NCBI GenBank assembly: GCA_018676675.1
Contig: JABHEG010000217.1
Location: 1-64,000, forward strand
DNA: 64,000 bases
From: Lentisphaerota bacterium
GTDB lineage: Bacteria; Verrucomicrobiota; Lentisphaeria; Oligosphaerales; JABHEG01
Direction of reading: 5' to 3'
Below, piece by piece: positions 26,011-34,700 of this stretch. Both the position numbers and the translations under genes were made by a program. The notes under the pieces are model-generated. The model was not told where the DNA came from. It saw nothing but the letters and a program-made list of their open reading frames with translations, and did no database searches. The first letter of the stretch is position 1; each line of letters starts with the position of its first letter.

Positions 26011-27474
26011 CTACTGCACGCGGATGAAGATTTGGAGGGAGCGTCGGTCGTTCACGTTGATCTCGTGTCTGCCTGACAGGCCCAACGCCCAGCGTCTGCC
26101 ACCGGCGCGTTTGGTCAGGATCAGCTCCAAGAGGACATCGCGTTCACGGGTAGTCACGTTGGCGTACAATCCAGTCGAAGCCAGGAGCACGTTCGTTCCA
26201 GGGAGCTGCAGAACGCCGTCGACGTTCAGGAACAGCGTGTTCTCGTCGTCGTCGCGCAGCTCGCGCTCGGCACCGCAGCTCAGTGCCAGGGACGGAAATG
26301 AGACTGGCGAGTAGCGGACCGTGCCGGACAACAGACCGAAATCCTCCAGGCGCCCAGTGTAATGGATGTCCGTGTATCTGCCGCTGAACTCCCACTGTTC
26401 GTGTGGGCACAGGGCGGCCCGTACGAACGCGGCGTCCGTCTTTTCCGTGGTGTAGTTGTCCCGGGTGGGCGAGCCGAACAGGCTTCGGTAAGCCCCCAGG
26501 CTGATGTCTGCCTCCCGGAACGGCTGGGTCCAGGACGTCGCGTAGGTCCATTCCGTCTCCTGTCCCCCGATGTCGGCGTCCGCGGCGTGTTTCTTGTCAA
26601 TCAGTGTCATGCCGAACTCGCAACGCAGTGTGCCGTCTCCAGGCATCTCGCTGCGGAAGCCGCCATGGAGCCCGTAGGACTGTGTCTGGTAAGCGTGAAA
26701 GGACTCCGGTGATGACATCGATTGGTCGTCCTCAAGGACCAGTCGTCCGACAAGATCGAGGCTGTCTCGCCATGGATATGTTAGCCGAATGGAGAGGTCT
26801 GAGTGCAGCTCGGCATCCGTGATGCTGGTGTCATCAGAGTAGGGCGCGTATTCCGAGACGTACACGTTGCCGGCATAGGCAATCGAGATGGTGTCGGCTT
26901 GTCCCTTCGCCAGGGCGTCGGTCGGCAGGCTGCCAAGGTCCTCACCCTCGATGAGTCGTGCGTTGCGGATCAACAGCAGTACATCCTCTTCCCACAGCGT
27001 CGCGAATTGCGTCTGTGCCAGAAGGACGATGTCGGCGTAGGCACGTTTTCTATAGAGTAGCCTGGCGAGTGTGTTGGCCGCGTCCGCGCCTCCGGGCAAG
27101 ACTGCAGCTTGCTTGAGCAGCTCGGTTGCTTCCGCTTCGTTGCCTTTCTGGATATAGACCTCTGCCGCCTTGGTCAAGGCTGGGCCCCGCTGTTTGCTGT
27201 CCGCAGCCAGCTCGGCCAACAAGGCAAGTGCCAGGTCGTAGTCGGCCATCGCGATGGAAGCGTTGATGTCGGCCCACAACGGATTCGATGCAGGGGGGGC
27301 CGTGAGGCCCTGTGGCGAGATCGTGATTGTGGCGGCCACAAGCACACAGGCCCAGCCATGGCTGGGGACGATGGACCAACGGGAGCGCCGGGACAGACGA
27401 CGGCATAGTCGCCATCCGAGGGAATCAGAGGACGGCTCTTGATGCGAGGAAGACCTCAGCAGCATCGATCTCAT
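26011..27474 (-). CDS. Secreted TPR plus beta-strand-rich protein, possible outer-membrane barrel
   Basis: About 487 residues, not a family I can name. After a basic leader and hydrophobic stretch (WACVLVAATITISPQGLTA) come helical repeats of TPR type (IAMADYDLALALLAELAADS, KAAEVYIQKGNEAEATELLKQAA, DAANTLARLLYRKRAYADIVLLAQ). The remaining ~330 residues alternate polar and hydrophobic residues, with many Gly/Tyr/Trp-ended strands (SIRLTYPWRDSLDLVGRLVLED and so on), as in outer-membrane barrels. The barrel call is inference; the C-terminus FIRVQ lacks the final Phe. The leader is long, so the start is uncertain: ATG 27474 has GGAG upstream, while 27549 is the open-frame limit. It overlaps the end of the anti-sigma-like gene by 50 bases. 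Confidence 0.6.
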   Translation of the reverse strand: MRSMLLRSSSHQEPSSDSLGWRLCRRLSRRSRWSIVPSHGWACVLVAATITISPQGLTAPPASNPLWADINASIAMADYDLALALLAELAADSKQRGPALTKAAEVYIQKGNEAEATELLKQAAVLPGGADAANTLARLLYRKRAYADIVLLAQTQFATLWEEDVLLLIRNARLIEGEDLGSLPTDALAKGQADTISIAYAGNVYVSEYAPYSDDTSITDAELHSDLSIRLTYPWRDSLDLVGRLVLEDDQSMSSPESFHAYQTQSYGLHGGFRSEMPGDGTLRCEFGMTLIDKKHAADADIGGQETEWTYATSWTQPFREADISLGAYRSLFGSPTRDNYTTEKTDAAFVRAALCPHEQWEFSGRYTDIHYTGRLEDFGLLSGTVRYSPVSFPSLALSCGAERELRDDDENTLFLNVDGVLQLPGTNVLLASTGLYANVTTRERDVLLELILTKRAGGRRWALGLSGRHEINVNDRRSLQIFIRVQ

Positions 27475-27985
27475 AGCTCTCCAGAATCTGGTGGACGTAG
27501 TGCGTCTCGTCCTGGCGTAGTGTGCCTGAGCGAACCAGCTCAAGGGCAACGTAATCCAGTTCGAACTGGCTGGCGAGGGCGTGAATATCGGAAAGGGCCT
27601 CTTCGATGGAAGTTCCGTCCGCCGCCGTGCCCGTGTCCGCGAGGATGGCAGTGCCCGGTTGCGTGGCTGAATGTCCTGTTCCCGCCAGTTCCGGGCTCAA
27701 GGCGTTGCCGGGCGACCGCAGGCGGAGCGCGGCAACCGAGGCGATGACGAGAACGGCTGCGGCCGCGGCCAAATACCTGACAATGTGAAACGAGCGCGAG
27801 GATTCCTGACGCAGGTTGAACTTCAAGCGTGCCGTTGCGCCGATGTTCTGCCATTCGGGGGTGTCCGGGTAGATGATTTCATCGTCTCCGACAAGCAGAG
27901 GCCTGAGCTCTGGAGGAGGCACATCGGAGGCGTCGTCGGGAGTGGTGGGGCTTTCGTTCCGCTGGTCCTTTGGGCGAGTCTTCAT
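27425..27985 (-). CDS. Single-pass membrane protein, putative anti-sigma factor
   Basis: About 186 residues with a polar N-terminal ~65 residues, one membrane helix (about 68-88, in IVRYLAAAAAVLVIASVAAL) and a periplasmic-type C-terminal domain. It follows the ECF sigma factor gene with an ATGA overlap (its ATG at 27985 shares bases with the sigma stop), and GAGGAG lies nine bases before the ATG. That genetic coupling and topology are typical of anti-sigma factors. I do not see the ZAS zinc motif (HxxxCxxC), so the assignment rests on position and topology alone. Sequestering the sigma factor at the membrane is the inferred role. Confidence 0.6.
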   Translation of the reverse strand: MKTRPKDQRNESPTTPDDASDVPPPELRPLLVGDDEIIYPDTPEWQNIGATARLKFNLRQESSRSFHIVRYLAAAAAVLVIASVAALRLRSPGNALSPELAGTGHSATQPGTAILADTGTAADGTSIEEALSDIHALASQFELDYVALELVRSGTLRQDETHYVHQILESYEIDAAEVFLASRAVL

Positions 27986-28569
27986 GATGGACACTCCTCA
28001 AGCTTGATCATCTGTGTGCGCAGGCGTCGGAGCGCCTGGAAAAGCGTGGCCTTGATAGTCCCGATCGAGCAGTCCTGCACATCGGACACCTCGCGGAGGG
28101 AGAGTCCGCAGAGGTAGCGCAGGTGGATGGCCTGTCGCATCCGTGTCGGCAAGGATTCGAGGCAACCCTGAAGTGCCGCAAGCGTGTCAGACAGCTCCAC
28201 TTTTTCAGAGGCAGACGGTTCGCTGTCAAGCAGGCATTCATGCCATTCGCCGGCGTGGCTCGTGCCGCTCGACACGGTCACCTCGCGACGGCGTTTCCGG
28301 TGCAGGTCGATGCAGGCATTGGTGACCACCCGGTAGAGCCATGTTTGGATCCGAGACGATCGGCGCCAGCTGGGGATCGCGCCGTAGAGCTTGATGTAGG
28401 CCTCCTGAACCGTGTCAAAGGCCAGGTGTTGGTCGCGGGTCCAGCGGAAGGCCACGGCGTAGGCCGCGCGCTTGGTATTCTCGGCGATCTCATCGAACGC
28501 GGTGTCGTCCCCCGCCTGTATCCGGCGGATGAGTTCCCGTTCTCTCGCAATGTCCAGGTCAGAGGACAC
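27982..28569 (-). CDS. ECF-family RNA polymerase sigma factor
   Basis: 195 residues from a GTG start. Region 2 is visible at about residues 15-85 (DDTAFDEIAENTKRAAYAVA, then DTVQEAYIKLYGAIPSWR, and WLYRVVTNACIDLHRKRRR). Region 4 is at about 130-185 (LESLPTRMRQAIHLRYLCG, then LSLREVSDVQDCSIGTIKAT, RALRRLRTQ). It should direct RNA polymerase to a stress or envelope regulon, and is held by the adjacent membrane protein in the usual scheme. It sits 33 bases after the large beta-helix gene and immediately before its partner, embedded among secreted-protein genes rather than next to a receptor. The regulon may include these neighbours. Confidence 0.93.
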   Translation of the reverse strand: MSSDLDIARERELIRRIQAGDDTAFDEIAENTKRAAYAVAFRWTRDQHLAFDTVQEAYIKLYGAIPSWRRSSRIQTWLYRVVTNACIDLHRKRRREVTVSSGTSHAGEWHECLLDSEPSASEKVELSDTLAALQGCLESLPTRMRQAIHLRYLCGLSLREVSDVQDCSIGTIKATLFQALRRLRTQMIKLEECPS

Positions 28570-28602
28570 GATCCACCGTTCTCCATGGCGGTCAACACCG
28601 CC

Positions 28603-31179
28603 CTATTTGGGTGTGAGGCCGAAGCTGACGCCTGCCAAGTCGCGGGACACATCCAGCGGAATAGCTTCCGCGTACTCCGCATACTGAGCGTCCAGGTACC
28701 ACGGACTGTCGTAAACCGGTTCGCCGTACGCTTGAGCGTAGTAGGTGCCGGGCGGCAAGACGGGGGAGGCGTAGGCACCGCCGTCATCGGTCACAGCTGT
28801 GTTGACCCAGGTTAATCCGCCGGTCCCATCGCCGACGTAGAAATCGACGTAGATACCCGCAAGGGGCATTTGCTGTTCATCGAGTACGTACCCGGAGATG
28901 GTTGCGCCGAGGACGAGTGCCAGATTCACGCCGTCGACGCCCCCCGTCCCCAGCTGGATTTCGTCTGAGAACGCGACGACCAGAGCACTGCCCTCCCCGG
29001 CACTTAGCACGTAGGCACCGAGCTCTGCATGCATACTGAAGGAACCATCTGCTTCAGCAAAGGTGTAGGTGGCCTCGGTGTAGTCGGCAGCCTCGTAGAG
29101 CACGACGACAATCCCGAAGAGATCCGTATCCGCGGGGGCTGTGACATGGCCCGTGATCACCGGCAATGGACTCAAGCTGAAATCGGCGGTTTTCCGTTCG
29201 GTTCCGGTTAGGGAGATGGCCTGTCCTGCATCGATGGATGTAGCGCTCGGCCAGTAGACCGTGGCGTACTCGGGGCTTTTGGCGGCGCTTACTCGGTAAC
29301 TTCCCGCCGGCAACCCGCTGATGCTGTACGTCCCGTCGGCTTCGCTGAGAGTCGAGCTGACGACGACTCCGTCGGCGTTGTAGGCTGAGACGCGCGCTTC
29401 CGCAAGCGCCATGCCCCCCCCCGTCACGTGTCCGGCCACCGCAGCGCCGGGCTGGAGCGTGATTGTGCCTGCAAAGGCATCCTGCGAGGCGCTCAAGGCG
29501 AACGTCATTCCACCGTCGGGATCGGTCGTGTCGCCGAGATACGTTGGGAGGTAGGTGGCCCCGTTCCAGTTGGCCAAGGCGGTGTATTCCCCGAGGGGGA
29601 GATTGGCCACGGTTGCGGTTCCATCGGCTTGGGTCACGGCCGTGCCGACCCACATGAACGTCTCTGCGGCCATGATGTCGACTGGGATTCCCGGCAGGAC
29701 GCCACCGGTTGTGTCCTGGGCTGTGATCACGGCCTGCCGGCCTGTCGGCGCGGTGCCCCGCAAGCGGAAGAACGCGTTGCCTGTTTCCGGAACGACGACG
29801 TCCGGCAGCGCAGCGAGACTCGGAGCAAGGAAGCCCACCCTTGTCTTCGCAGCGTTCTGAGTGAAGGCCGCGTCGGTCGCCGATTCGACCGTGTAGTCAA
29901 GGTAGGGCACGCCTCGGGCAGTGAGAGGGCAGGTCGCATCCGGGCTCAACTGCACCTTCCCTTCCGCCGCGAGCGGGTATGCGTAACCCGCATTTGGCGG
30001 AGATGCGTCGGCTGGTCCAGAGACAAAGCTCTTGCGTGTGGCGTCGTCCACAGCGTAAGGACACCCACTGCTCCCGGCACCGATGAACACGGTTGGATTG
30101 GCCTCGTCCCACGCCGTGTAGTAGGCGCCGTCCGAACCAACTGCGAATGCGTCGCTCTCGGCAACGATCCCGGATGTCCCGCCGGGAACGGTGGAGAAGA
30201 CGCTGCCGGCGACCAGCGTGCCGGGGGTGAATATCGCGCTGTCTGGGGTGTTCCGTTGGAAGGCGCAGTTCCAGACCTCCACATCGCTGTAGGTATCGAC
30301 GAACACCGCGTCAGCACCGAAGCGGGAGCTGTTGTTCGCTACGGTCAGGTAACAGAGCGCGCTCTGACTGTCATCGACGATCTCGAGGGCTGTTCCATAG
30401 AGAGACTGGTTGTGGTGGTAGAGGCAATCGACCATGTCGACGTCACTCACTTCGGTGGCCTGCAGCGCGCTGTATTGGGCGCGGTTGTCGAAGAACTGGC
30501 AGCGCTCAGCCAGCAGGCGTCCCTGCCACAGCCGTATAGCGCCACCATACTTGGCCACATTGCCGTAAAACGCGCAGCCTGTGAATGTGGAACGAGCGGC
30601 TATCGGAGAATAGACGAGATACGCGCCGCCTCCCTTGCCTCCGTAGGTTCCGAGGGTCGGCAGAGCAGCACAGTAGCTGATAATGCAGTCCGTCAGCGTG
30701 ACAGTCGCGTCTTCCGCATAGATTCCGCCTCCACGTCCCGCTGAGCACTCCGTGATTCGCACACCGTTAAGCACTGCCCCTGCTTCTCTGGCATCGATGC
30801 CGCCGCCGTACTCAGCCTGACCGCCCCGCAGTGTCAGGTTCGAGAGCTGCAGTTGGGCGGCGCTGCTCAGCACCAGGCACGTACCACTTCCCCCCGCGTT
30901 CAGGACGGTGGCTCCCATCCCTTGCCCCTCGATCGTCAGGGACTTACTCACAGTGATTGTCTCGTCGTACTGCCCGGCGTCGATGATGACGTGGTCTCCA
31001 TCGGTCGCCATGTCGATGGCGCCACCAATCGTCCGCACGCCCTTGGCGAATGTGTCGTAAGGAGGACTCTCACTCCCGCCGGGCGAGACGTAGATCGTCG
31101 AAGCCCCTGTCGGGGCGGATACGACGCCTGACAAGCAGCAGATCAAGGCTGACAGGATTGTTTGGTTTCGGCGTCTCAT
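28603..31179 (-). CDS. Secreted beta-helix protein with Carboxypeptidase-regulatory-like repeats
   Basis: 858 residues with a signal peptide (about 1-27, ending near PTGAS). Residues ~28-330 form a right-handed parallel beta-helix with DUF1565-like start (TIYVSPGGSESPPYDTF, DGDHVIIDAGQYDETI) and repeated GGGI turns. A middle region of ~130 residues follows. The last ~380 residues hold four beta-sandwich modules with the D-G-x-(A/Y)-x-(V/I)-x-x-L-x-x-G-x-Y pattern, for example ADGTYSISGLPAGSYRVSAA. Such modules are typical of surface adhesins and carboxypeptidase regulatory domains. No catalytic site is visible. It is 114 bases after the coiled-coil gene and directly precedes the ECF sigma gene. 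A binding or surface-coat role is inferred. Confidence 0.85.
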   Translation of the reverse strand: MRRRNQTILSALICCLSGVVSAPTGASTIYVSPGGSESPPYDTFAKGVRTIGGAIDMATDGDHVIIDAGQYDETITVSKSLTIEGQGMGATVLNAGGSGTCLVLSSAAQLQLSNLTLRGGQAEYGGGIDAREAGAVLNGVRITECSAGRGGGIYAEDATVTLTDCIISYCAALPTLGTYGGKGGGAYLVYSPIAARSTFTGCAFYGNVAKYGGAIRLWQGRLLAERCQFFDNRAQYSALQATEVSDVDMVDCLYHHNQSLYGTALEIVDDSQSALCYLTVANNSSRFGADAVFVDTYSDVEVWNCAFQRNTPDSAIFTPGTLVAGSVFSTVPGGTSGIVAESDAFAVGSDGAYYTAWDEANPTVFIGAGSSGCPYAVDDATRKSFVSGPADASPPNAGYAYPLAAEGKVQLSPDATCPLTARGVPYLDYTVESATDAAFTQNAAKTRVGFLAPSLAALPDVVVPETGNAFFRLRGTAPTGRQAVITAQDTTGGVLPGIPVDIMAAETFMWVGTAVTQADGTATVANLPLGEYTALANWNGATYLPTYLGDTTDPDGGMTFALSASQDAFAGTITLQPGAAVAGHVTGGGMALAEARVSAYNADGVVVSSTLSEADGTYSISGLPAGSYRVSAAKSPEYATVYWPSATSIDAGQAISLTGTERKTADFSLSPLPVITGHVTAPADTDLFGIVVVLYEAADYTEATYTFAEADGSFSMHAELGAYVLSAGEGSALVVAFSDEIQLGTGGVDGVNLALVLGATISGYVLDEQQMPLAGIYVDFYVGDGTGGLTWVNTAVTDDGGAYASPVLPPGTYYAQAYGEPVYDSPWYLDAQYAEYAEAIPLDVSRDLAGVSFGLTPK

Positions 31180-31293
31180 GCGTTCTCGTTACGTCGGGAT
31201 TCGCGTCTGCAAGGGAATGCCGGGCCCGTGCTGGGGAGGAGATGGGAGTAGCACGGGCCCGGCGGATTATCTGGCCTGGTTGGGCTGGTTGGG

Positions 31294-32277
31294 CTAGTTC
31301 CCCGCCTCGGCGTCGGTTTCTTCCTGGTCTTGGGTATCGGTTCCCAGTCCCGGCCTGATCTGGTTTCTACGACGCACAGCTTGGCGCCGGTGGCGTCGGA
31401 GCCGATTTCTGAGAATCCCGGCCGTTCCCGCGAGCTGCTGTGCTTCCTCGTTGGCCGCGAGCAGTTCCTTGCGAAGGTCGCGGAGTTGCTCGAGTTCTTC
31501 GTCGGTCTTGTCTTCTTTGGCGAGGAGAGCAGCGAACTCCGCCGAGTCTACCGCAAGGATCTCGTCGATCTGTGTCCGCAGTTCCTGCACAGCTTCGAGG
31601 CCGGCCTTGACCCTTGCTATACCATGTTTCGGGGCACCCTTCGGTCGGTGACCTTGGCCCACCGAGGGGTGGGCTTCGCGGAATTCCGCTACCATGCCCT
31701 GGAGTTCGTCAGCCAACGCTTGTGCCTCTTCGGAACCGGCAATCAGTTCACGCCGTAGTCGCAGCATTTCCCTGACCTCTTCCCGGGTCTTGTCGGGATC
31801 AGCGAGAAGCTCGGCGTAACGCTCGCTTCCCGCGGTGAGGAGGGCGTCCAAAGCTTGGGCTTTCTCCTTGAACTGTTCGCGCTGCTGCTGGATGGCCGCC
31901 TTCTGTTCTTCCGTCAGTTCGGGCCTGGGGCGTTCTTGCGGCGTCGGCGCCTGGTCCGGGTTGCCGGCAACGAACTGCTCACGCAGGCCCTTGATCTCGT
32001 CCACGACAGCCTGTGCAGCTTCTGAGCCCTCGATGAGCTTCAGGCGGAGTCCGGCAATTTCACGGAGTTCTCTGAACGTCTTGTCCGTGTCCTCGACCAG
32101 AGCCTTGAACTCGGCGTTCTCCTCCATCAGAATCTGATCCACTTGCGCTCGGAGCTCTTTCACCTGTTCATGGTACTGTCGGCTGCTTCCCGGCTCCTGT
32201 CCGCCGGTTCCCTGTGCCTGCATGAGCGGCGCGGCGGCCACCAACGTCATCGCGGCGATCCATGTCAACGTTTTCAT
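31294..32277 (-). CDS. Secreted coiled-coil protein with three internal repeats
   Basis: About 327 residues. A signal peptide (MKTLTWIAAMTLVAAAPLMQAQ) is followed by three helical repeats, each with an LR-(x)-Q-(V/I)-D-x-(I/L)-L type opening, a D-K-T turn (DTDKT, DPDKT, KEDKT), and an L-(I/A)-(A/E)-(G/N)-x-E-(A/E)-A-Q-x-(L/V) closing. The repeats begin roughly at residues 36, 130 and 225. A middle ELTEEQKAAI segment recalls the LTxxQ motif of Spy/CpxP/ZraP/CnrX periplasmic proteins. The tail is basic then acidic. The start ATG 32277 has AGGAAAGGG upstream. A periplasmic chaperone, sensor or structural role is possible; close family not recognised. Confidence 0.7.
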   Translation of the reverse strand: MKTLTWIAAMTLVAAAPLMQAQGTGGQEPGSSRQYHEQVKELRAQVDQILMEENAEFKALVEDTDKTFRELREIAGLRLKLIEGSEAAQAVVDEIKGLREQFVAGNPDQAPTPQERPRPELTEEQKAAIQQQREQFKEKAQALDALLTAGSERYAELLADPDKTREEVREMLRLRRELIAGSEEAQALADELQGMVAEFREAHPSVGQGHRPKGAPKHGIARVKAGLEAVQELRTQIDEILAVDSAEFAALLAKEDKTDEELEQLRDLRKELLAANEEAQQLAGTAGILRNRLRRHRRQAVRRRNQIRPGLGTDTQDQEETDAEAGN

Positions 32278-32415
32278 CTCATTCCCTTTCCTGATTTCCT
32301 GGTGTGTCGTCCCGCGGTCATCCGCCAATCCGTTTCATAGGGTTCCGACGTTACCAGTTATACGGGTGTTCCCACGCAAAGGTTTAGTGGTTCCGGCAAA
32401 AAGATGTGTGACAGA

Positions 32416-32438
32416 GCCCCTTTTTGTTGGGAAGGGGC
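32416..32438. terminator. Hairpin downstream of the 32454 gene
   Basis: GCCCCTT (32416-32422) and AAGGGGC (32432-32438) form a 7-bp stem with a 9-base loop, 15 bases past the stop codon at 32454. Read leftward, a short T-rich stretch follows about ten bases later, so weak intrinsic termination is plausible. It would separate the two-gene unit from the coiled-coil gene. Confidence 0.45.
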
Positions 32439-32453
32439 AAGAGAACGGAGGGG

Positions 32454-33668
32454 CTACTCGGCTGGGGAGAGCACCATATCAGAGGCGGTGTAGAGCCAGT
32501 AGCCGATCCCCGGCAGCATCACTTCTTGGTCCCCGAGCCGTGCGTATGTCTGCCGCGTGGCATTCCAGCTCCAGCCGACCAGGACGTCTGTTCCTGGAGC
32601 GATCAGGAAAGCGGATGCCGGGCCGACGCAGTTCCAGCCGCTATAGAGTCGGAGTGCGGGATCGACCACCGGTTGGCCCCACACAACCACATCGTCAGCA
32701 TCAGCCGTGGCGCTGACCCAATACCCTCGGCCCGCCCGTGGAACGGCATTTTGCTCGTAGGCTCCGCGGAACGCGTCCCACGTCCAGACTCCCTGGGGTG
32801 CGAAGGCGCCGAACAGATCTGTCAACGTCGTTTCAGGGGGCGGCTGGACGGGCAGGGAGACCATGTTCCATCCCTCCTTGAAAGACAGCGTGAATGGTAC
32901 CTGCTCATCCGCTAACGGATCGGTCCCGTTCTCATACTCGTCCCTCGTGGTGAAACCATCCTCATCCGGGTCCGCGTCCAGACTGACGACAGTGGTTCCG
33001 AAGTGCAGGAGCAGCCAGCTATCGGTTACCTGCAGACGGAAAACGACGAGCACGGCGGCGTCAGCATCCACGGACATGGTCAGGGGGTTGCTCGTCTCCT
33101 CTCCCGCGAAGATATCGCTTGTCCACGCGATAAACTCCCACCCGGGTTCAGGCAGGGCTGTCAGGGAAGCCACAGCGCCAAACTCGTACTCAGCCAGCTG
33201 GCCTGAAACGGAGCCGTGGCCTGTGATGCCGAGATCAATCGTGTAAGAGGAGTACCAGACCAGCTCGGAGACACTGACAACGTAGGCGGGGTCCACACTG
33301 GGACTGAAATCGTCCTCCCATACCTGTTGCTCCCCCAGTTCGGCCTGCATCTCCGTGGCGGGGCTGTGTGCTCGAAGCCGAACGCTCTGCGCCCCCACCT
33401 GGCCCACGTGGATCACCCCGATGAAGTGTCCTGGACCGGCCCGGTCCAGGCCACTCAGATCCGCCGTGCCCAGCAACGTTCCCTCCGGTTGATGGACCGT
33501 GACGCTCACATCCGCCATGGACTCCAACACCTGACCATCCGGTGTTAGGGCCGGCTGATCCGCTGCACCGAGGCTGAGCCAAAGCACGGCACCGGATAGA
33601 CGGCACGTCACCGACAGCCAGACCGTGACGGCGACCAGCGAAGGACGATGGCGGAGCTCAGTGATCAT
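32454..33668 (-). CDS. Secreted protein with InlB-type B repeat and TSP3-like calcium motif
   Basis: 404 residues with a hydrophobic N-terminus. Residues ~148-212 hold a divergent InlB B-repeat (GHGSVSGQLAEYEFGAVAS, then PGWEFIAWTS). Residues ~232-256 contain DADPDEDGFTTRDEYENGTDP, a calcium-binding TSP3/EF-hand-like loop. The C-terminal ~140 residues contain two copies of one module: GWNMVSLP ... VWTWDAFRGAYEQ ... RGYWV and GWNCVGP ... GWSWNATRQTYARL ... GIGYWLYT. The start overlaps the upstream gene's stop as ATGA at 33665-33668. An extracellular binding or coat function is inferred. Confidence 0.75.
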   Translation of the reverse strand: MITELRHRPSLVAVTVWLSVTCRLSGAVLWLSLGAADQPALTPDGQVLESMADVSVTVHQPEGTLLGTADLSGLDRAGPGHFIGVIHVGQVGAQSVRLRAHSPATEMQAELGEQQVWEDDFSPSVDPAYVVSVSELVWYSSYTIDLGITGHGSVSGQLAEYEFGAVASLTALPEPGWEFIAWTSDIFAGEETSNPLTMSVDADAAVLVVFRLQVTDSWLLLHFGTTVVSLDADPDEDGFTTRDEYENGTDPLADEQVPFTLSFKEGWNMVSLPVQPPPETTLTDLFGAFAPQGVWTWDAFRGAYEQNAVPRAGRGYWVSATADADDVVVWGQPVVDPALRLYSGWNCVGPASAFLIAPGTDVLVGWSWNATRQTYARLGDQEVMLPGIGYWLYTASDMVLSPAE

Positions 33669-34360
33669 CTGGAGGGGTGCCCAAATGTTAGAGTCTTATC
33701 CAGACCCGATGCATTGTGGAAGAGGAACACTGTGCCTGGAGCGAGGCTTGGCGCAGCCCCTTCTGGACCGGTCCACGTTCCAGAGGCAAGCACGAATTCG
33801 TCCCAGGATTGCGAGTCGGCGTCCCAGAGTTTCAGCCTGTCTTCTTCGGTTGCGCCAGCATCGGCCAAACTGCCGGCCGTCAGTTCCGCGGCGTAGGGAG
33901 GGGAGAACATTCGCCAGGTGCCGGGAGGGATGGCGACCGAGACGACATCGGCTCCGCTCAGTTCGCCCGAGATGACTGCTGGCTCGCCATCGTTTGTCTG
34001 GCGGGTCAGGAGGAAGCCGCCGGGAGTGCCGTCAGTAAGACGCTCTTCGGGAATCTCCGTGTCGGTTCCGTGGATACGCCAAGCCCCGTCGGACAGGCTG
34101 TAAGGATTGAAGTGGGCTCCCACCCAGAGACTGAGCTTGTCCCCCGGCGCGCTGCTTAAGGCCAGCTGAGCCGCGACGAGTCTTGACTCGAAGGCTCCCG
34201 TGGAATCAACGAACGGACTGCCGATGGCGACCGTGGGACCGGTCTGTGTGGAAATGCGTATCATACCCACTGTTGCCGAAACCGTCTCTCCCCATGCCAT
34301 CACCGCTGGAACAGCAGCTGCCAGCGAGACCAGCAGACCCTTCCTCCAAACCTGCCTCAT
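33665..34360 (-). CDS. Secreted protein sharing the C-terminal module of its coupled neighbour
   Basis: 231 residues with a signal peptide (RKGLLVSLAAAVPAVMAWG). The N-terminal half resembles a beta-sandwich. The C-terminal ~85 residues (TWRMFSPPYAAEL, KLWDADSQSWDEF, LAPGTVFLFHN) follow the same pattern as the two modules in the next gene: a W-M-S-P opening, a W-D-A-x-x-x-x-(W/Y) turn and a P-G closing. The stop and the next start share four bases, so the two proteins are likely made together. I do not recognise a named family. It is the first gene of the leftward run and is divergent from the fucosidase. Confidence 0.65.
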   Translation of the reverse strand: MRQVWRKGLLVSLAAAVPAVMAWGETVSATVGMIRISTQTGPTVAIGSPFVDSTGAFESRLVAAQLALSSAPGDKLSLWVGAHFNPYSLSDGAWRIHGTDTEIPEERLTDGTPGGFLLTRQTNDGEPAVISGELSGADVVSVAIPPGTWRMFSPPYAAELTAGSLADAGATEEDRLKLWDADSQSWDEFVLASGTWTGPEGAAPSLAPGTVFLFHNASGLDKTLTFGHPSR

Positions 34361-34700
34361 GTGTCACATCTCCCAGATCTGCGTCCTTTGCCCGATGGCC
34401 ACGCTGCCTTGGCGCCGTCCGCGGCTGGTCTTCTTCTCCTTTTCGAGAAAGCGAGAAGGGAAGAGAGCATCCGCACGCGCTTTTTGGGCTCAGCGCACTC
34501 GTCTGTCGACATCGCCATAGCATGGTGGGTGCCAGCTTTGCCACGCGTCACGTACTCGCATGCAGTGCCCGAGCTTTCTGGCGTGTTCCATACGGACCAC
34601 TACCTTACGTGGCTTCTGGGCAGGCCGCTCTCTGCCTGGATGGCTGTAGGAAAGCGCCCGCAGTTCACGATAACACGATCAACCCCAGAGGACCAGCACG
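34361..34700. other. Divergent intergenic region without a gene
   Basis: This 340-base gap separates two outward-reading transcripts and should hold both promoters. I see one small stem-loop at 34433-34458 (CTTCTC and GAGAAG arms with an inner TTT/AAA pairing) and no convincing -35/-10 pair. No dispersed repeat of the families found elsewhere in the window is recognised here. Confidence 0.5.

Noticed and set aside
29428-30744. 438-residue plus-strand open frame
   Set aside because: It is antisense to the beta-helix gene, and its residue pattern mirrors the Gly- and Asp-rich codons of that gene.
34433-34458. Small stem-loop in the divergent gap as a regulatory RNA
   Set aside because: The inner pairing is short with a tiny loop; it is more likely chance in a purine/pyrimidine-rich stretch.
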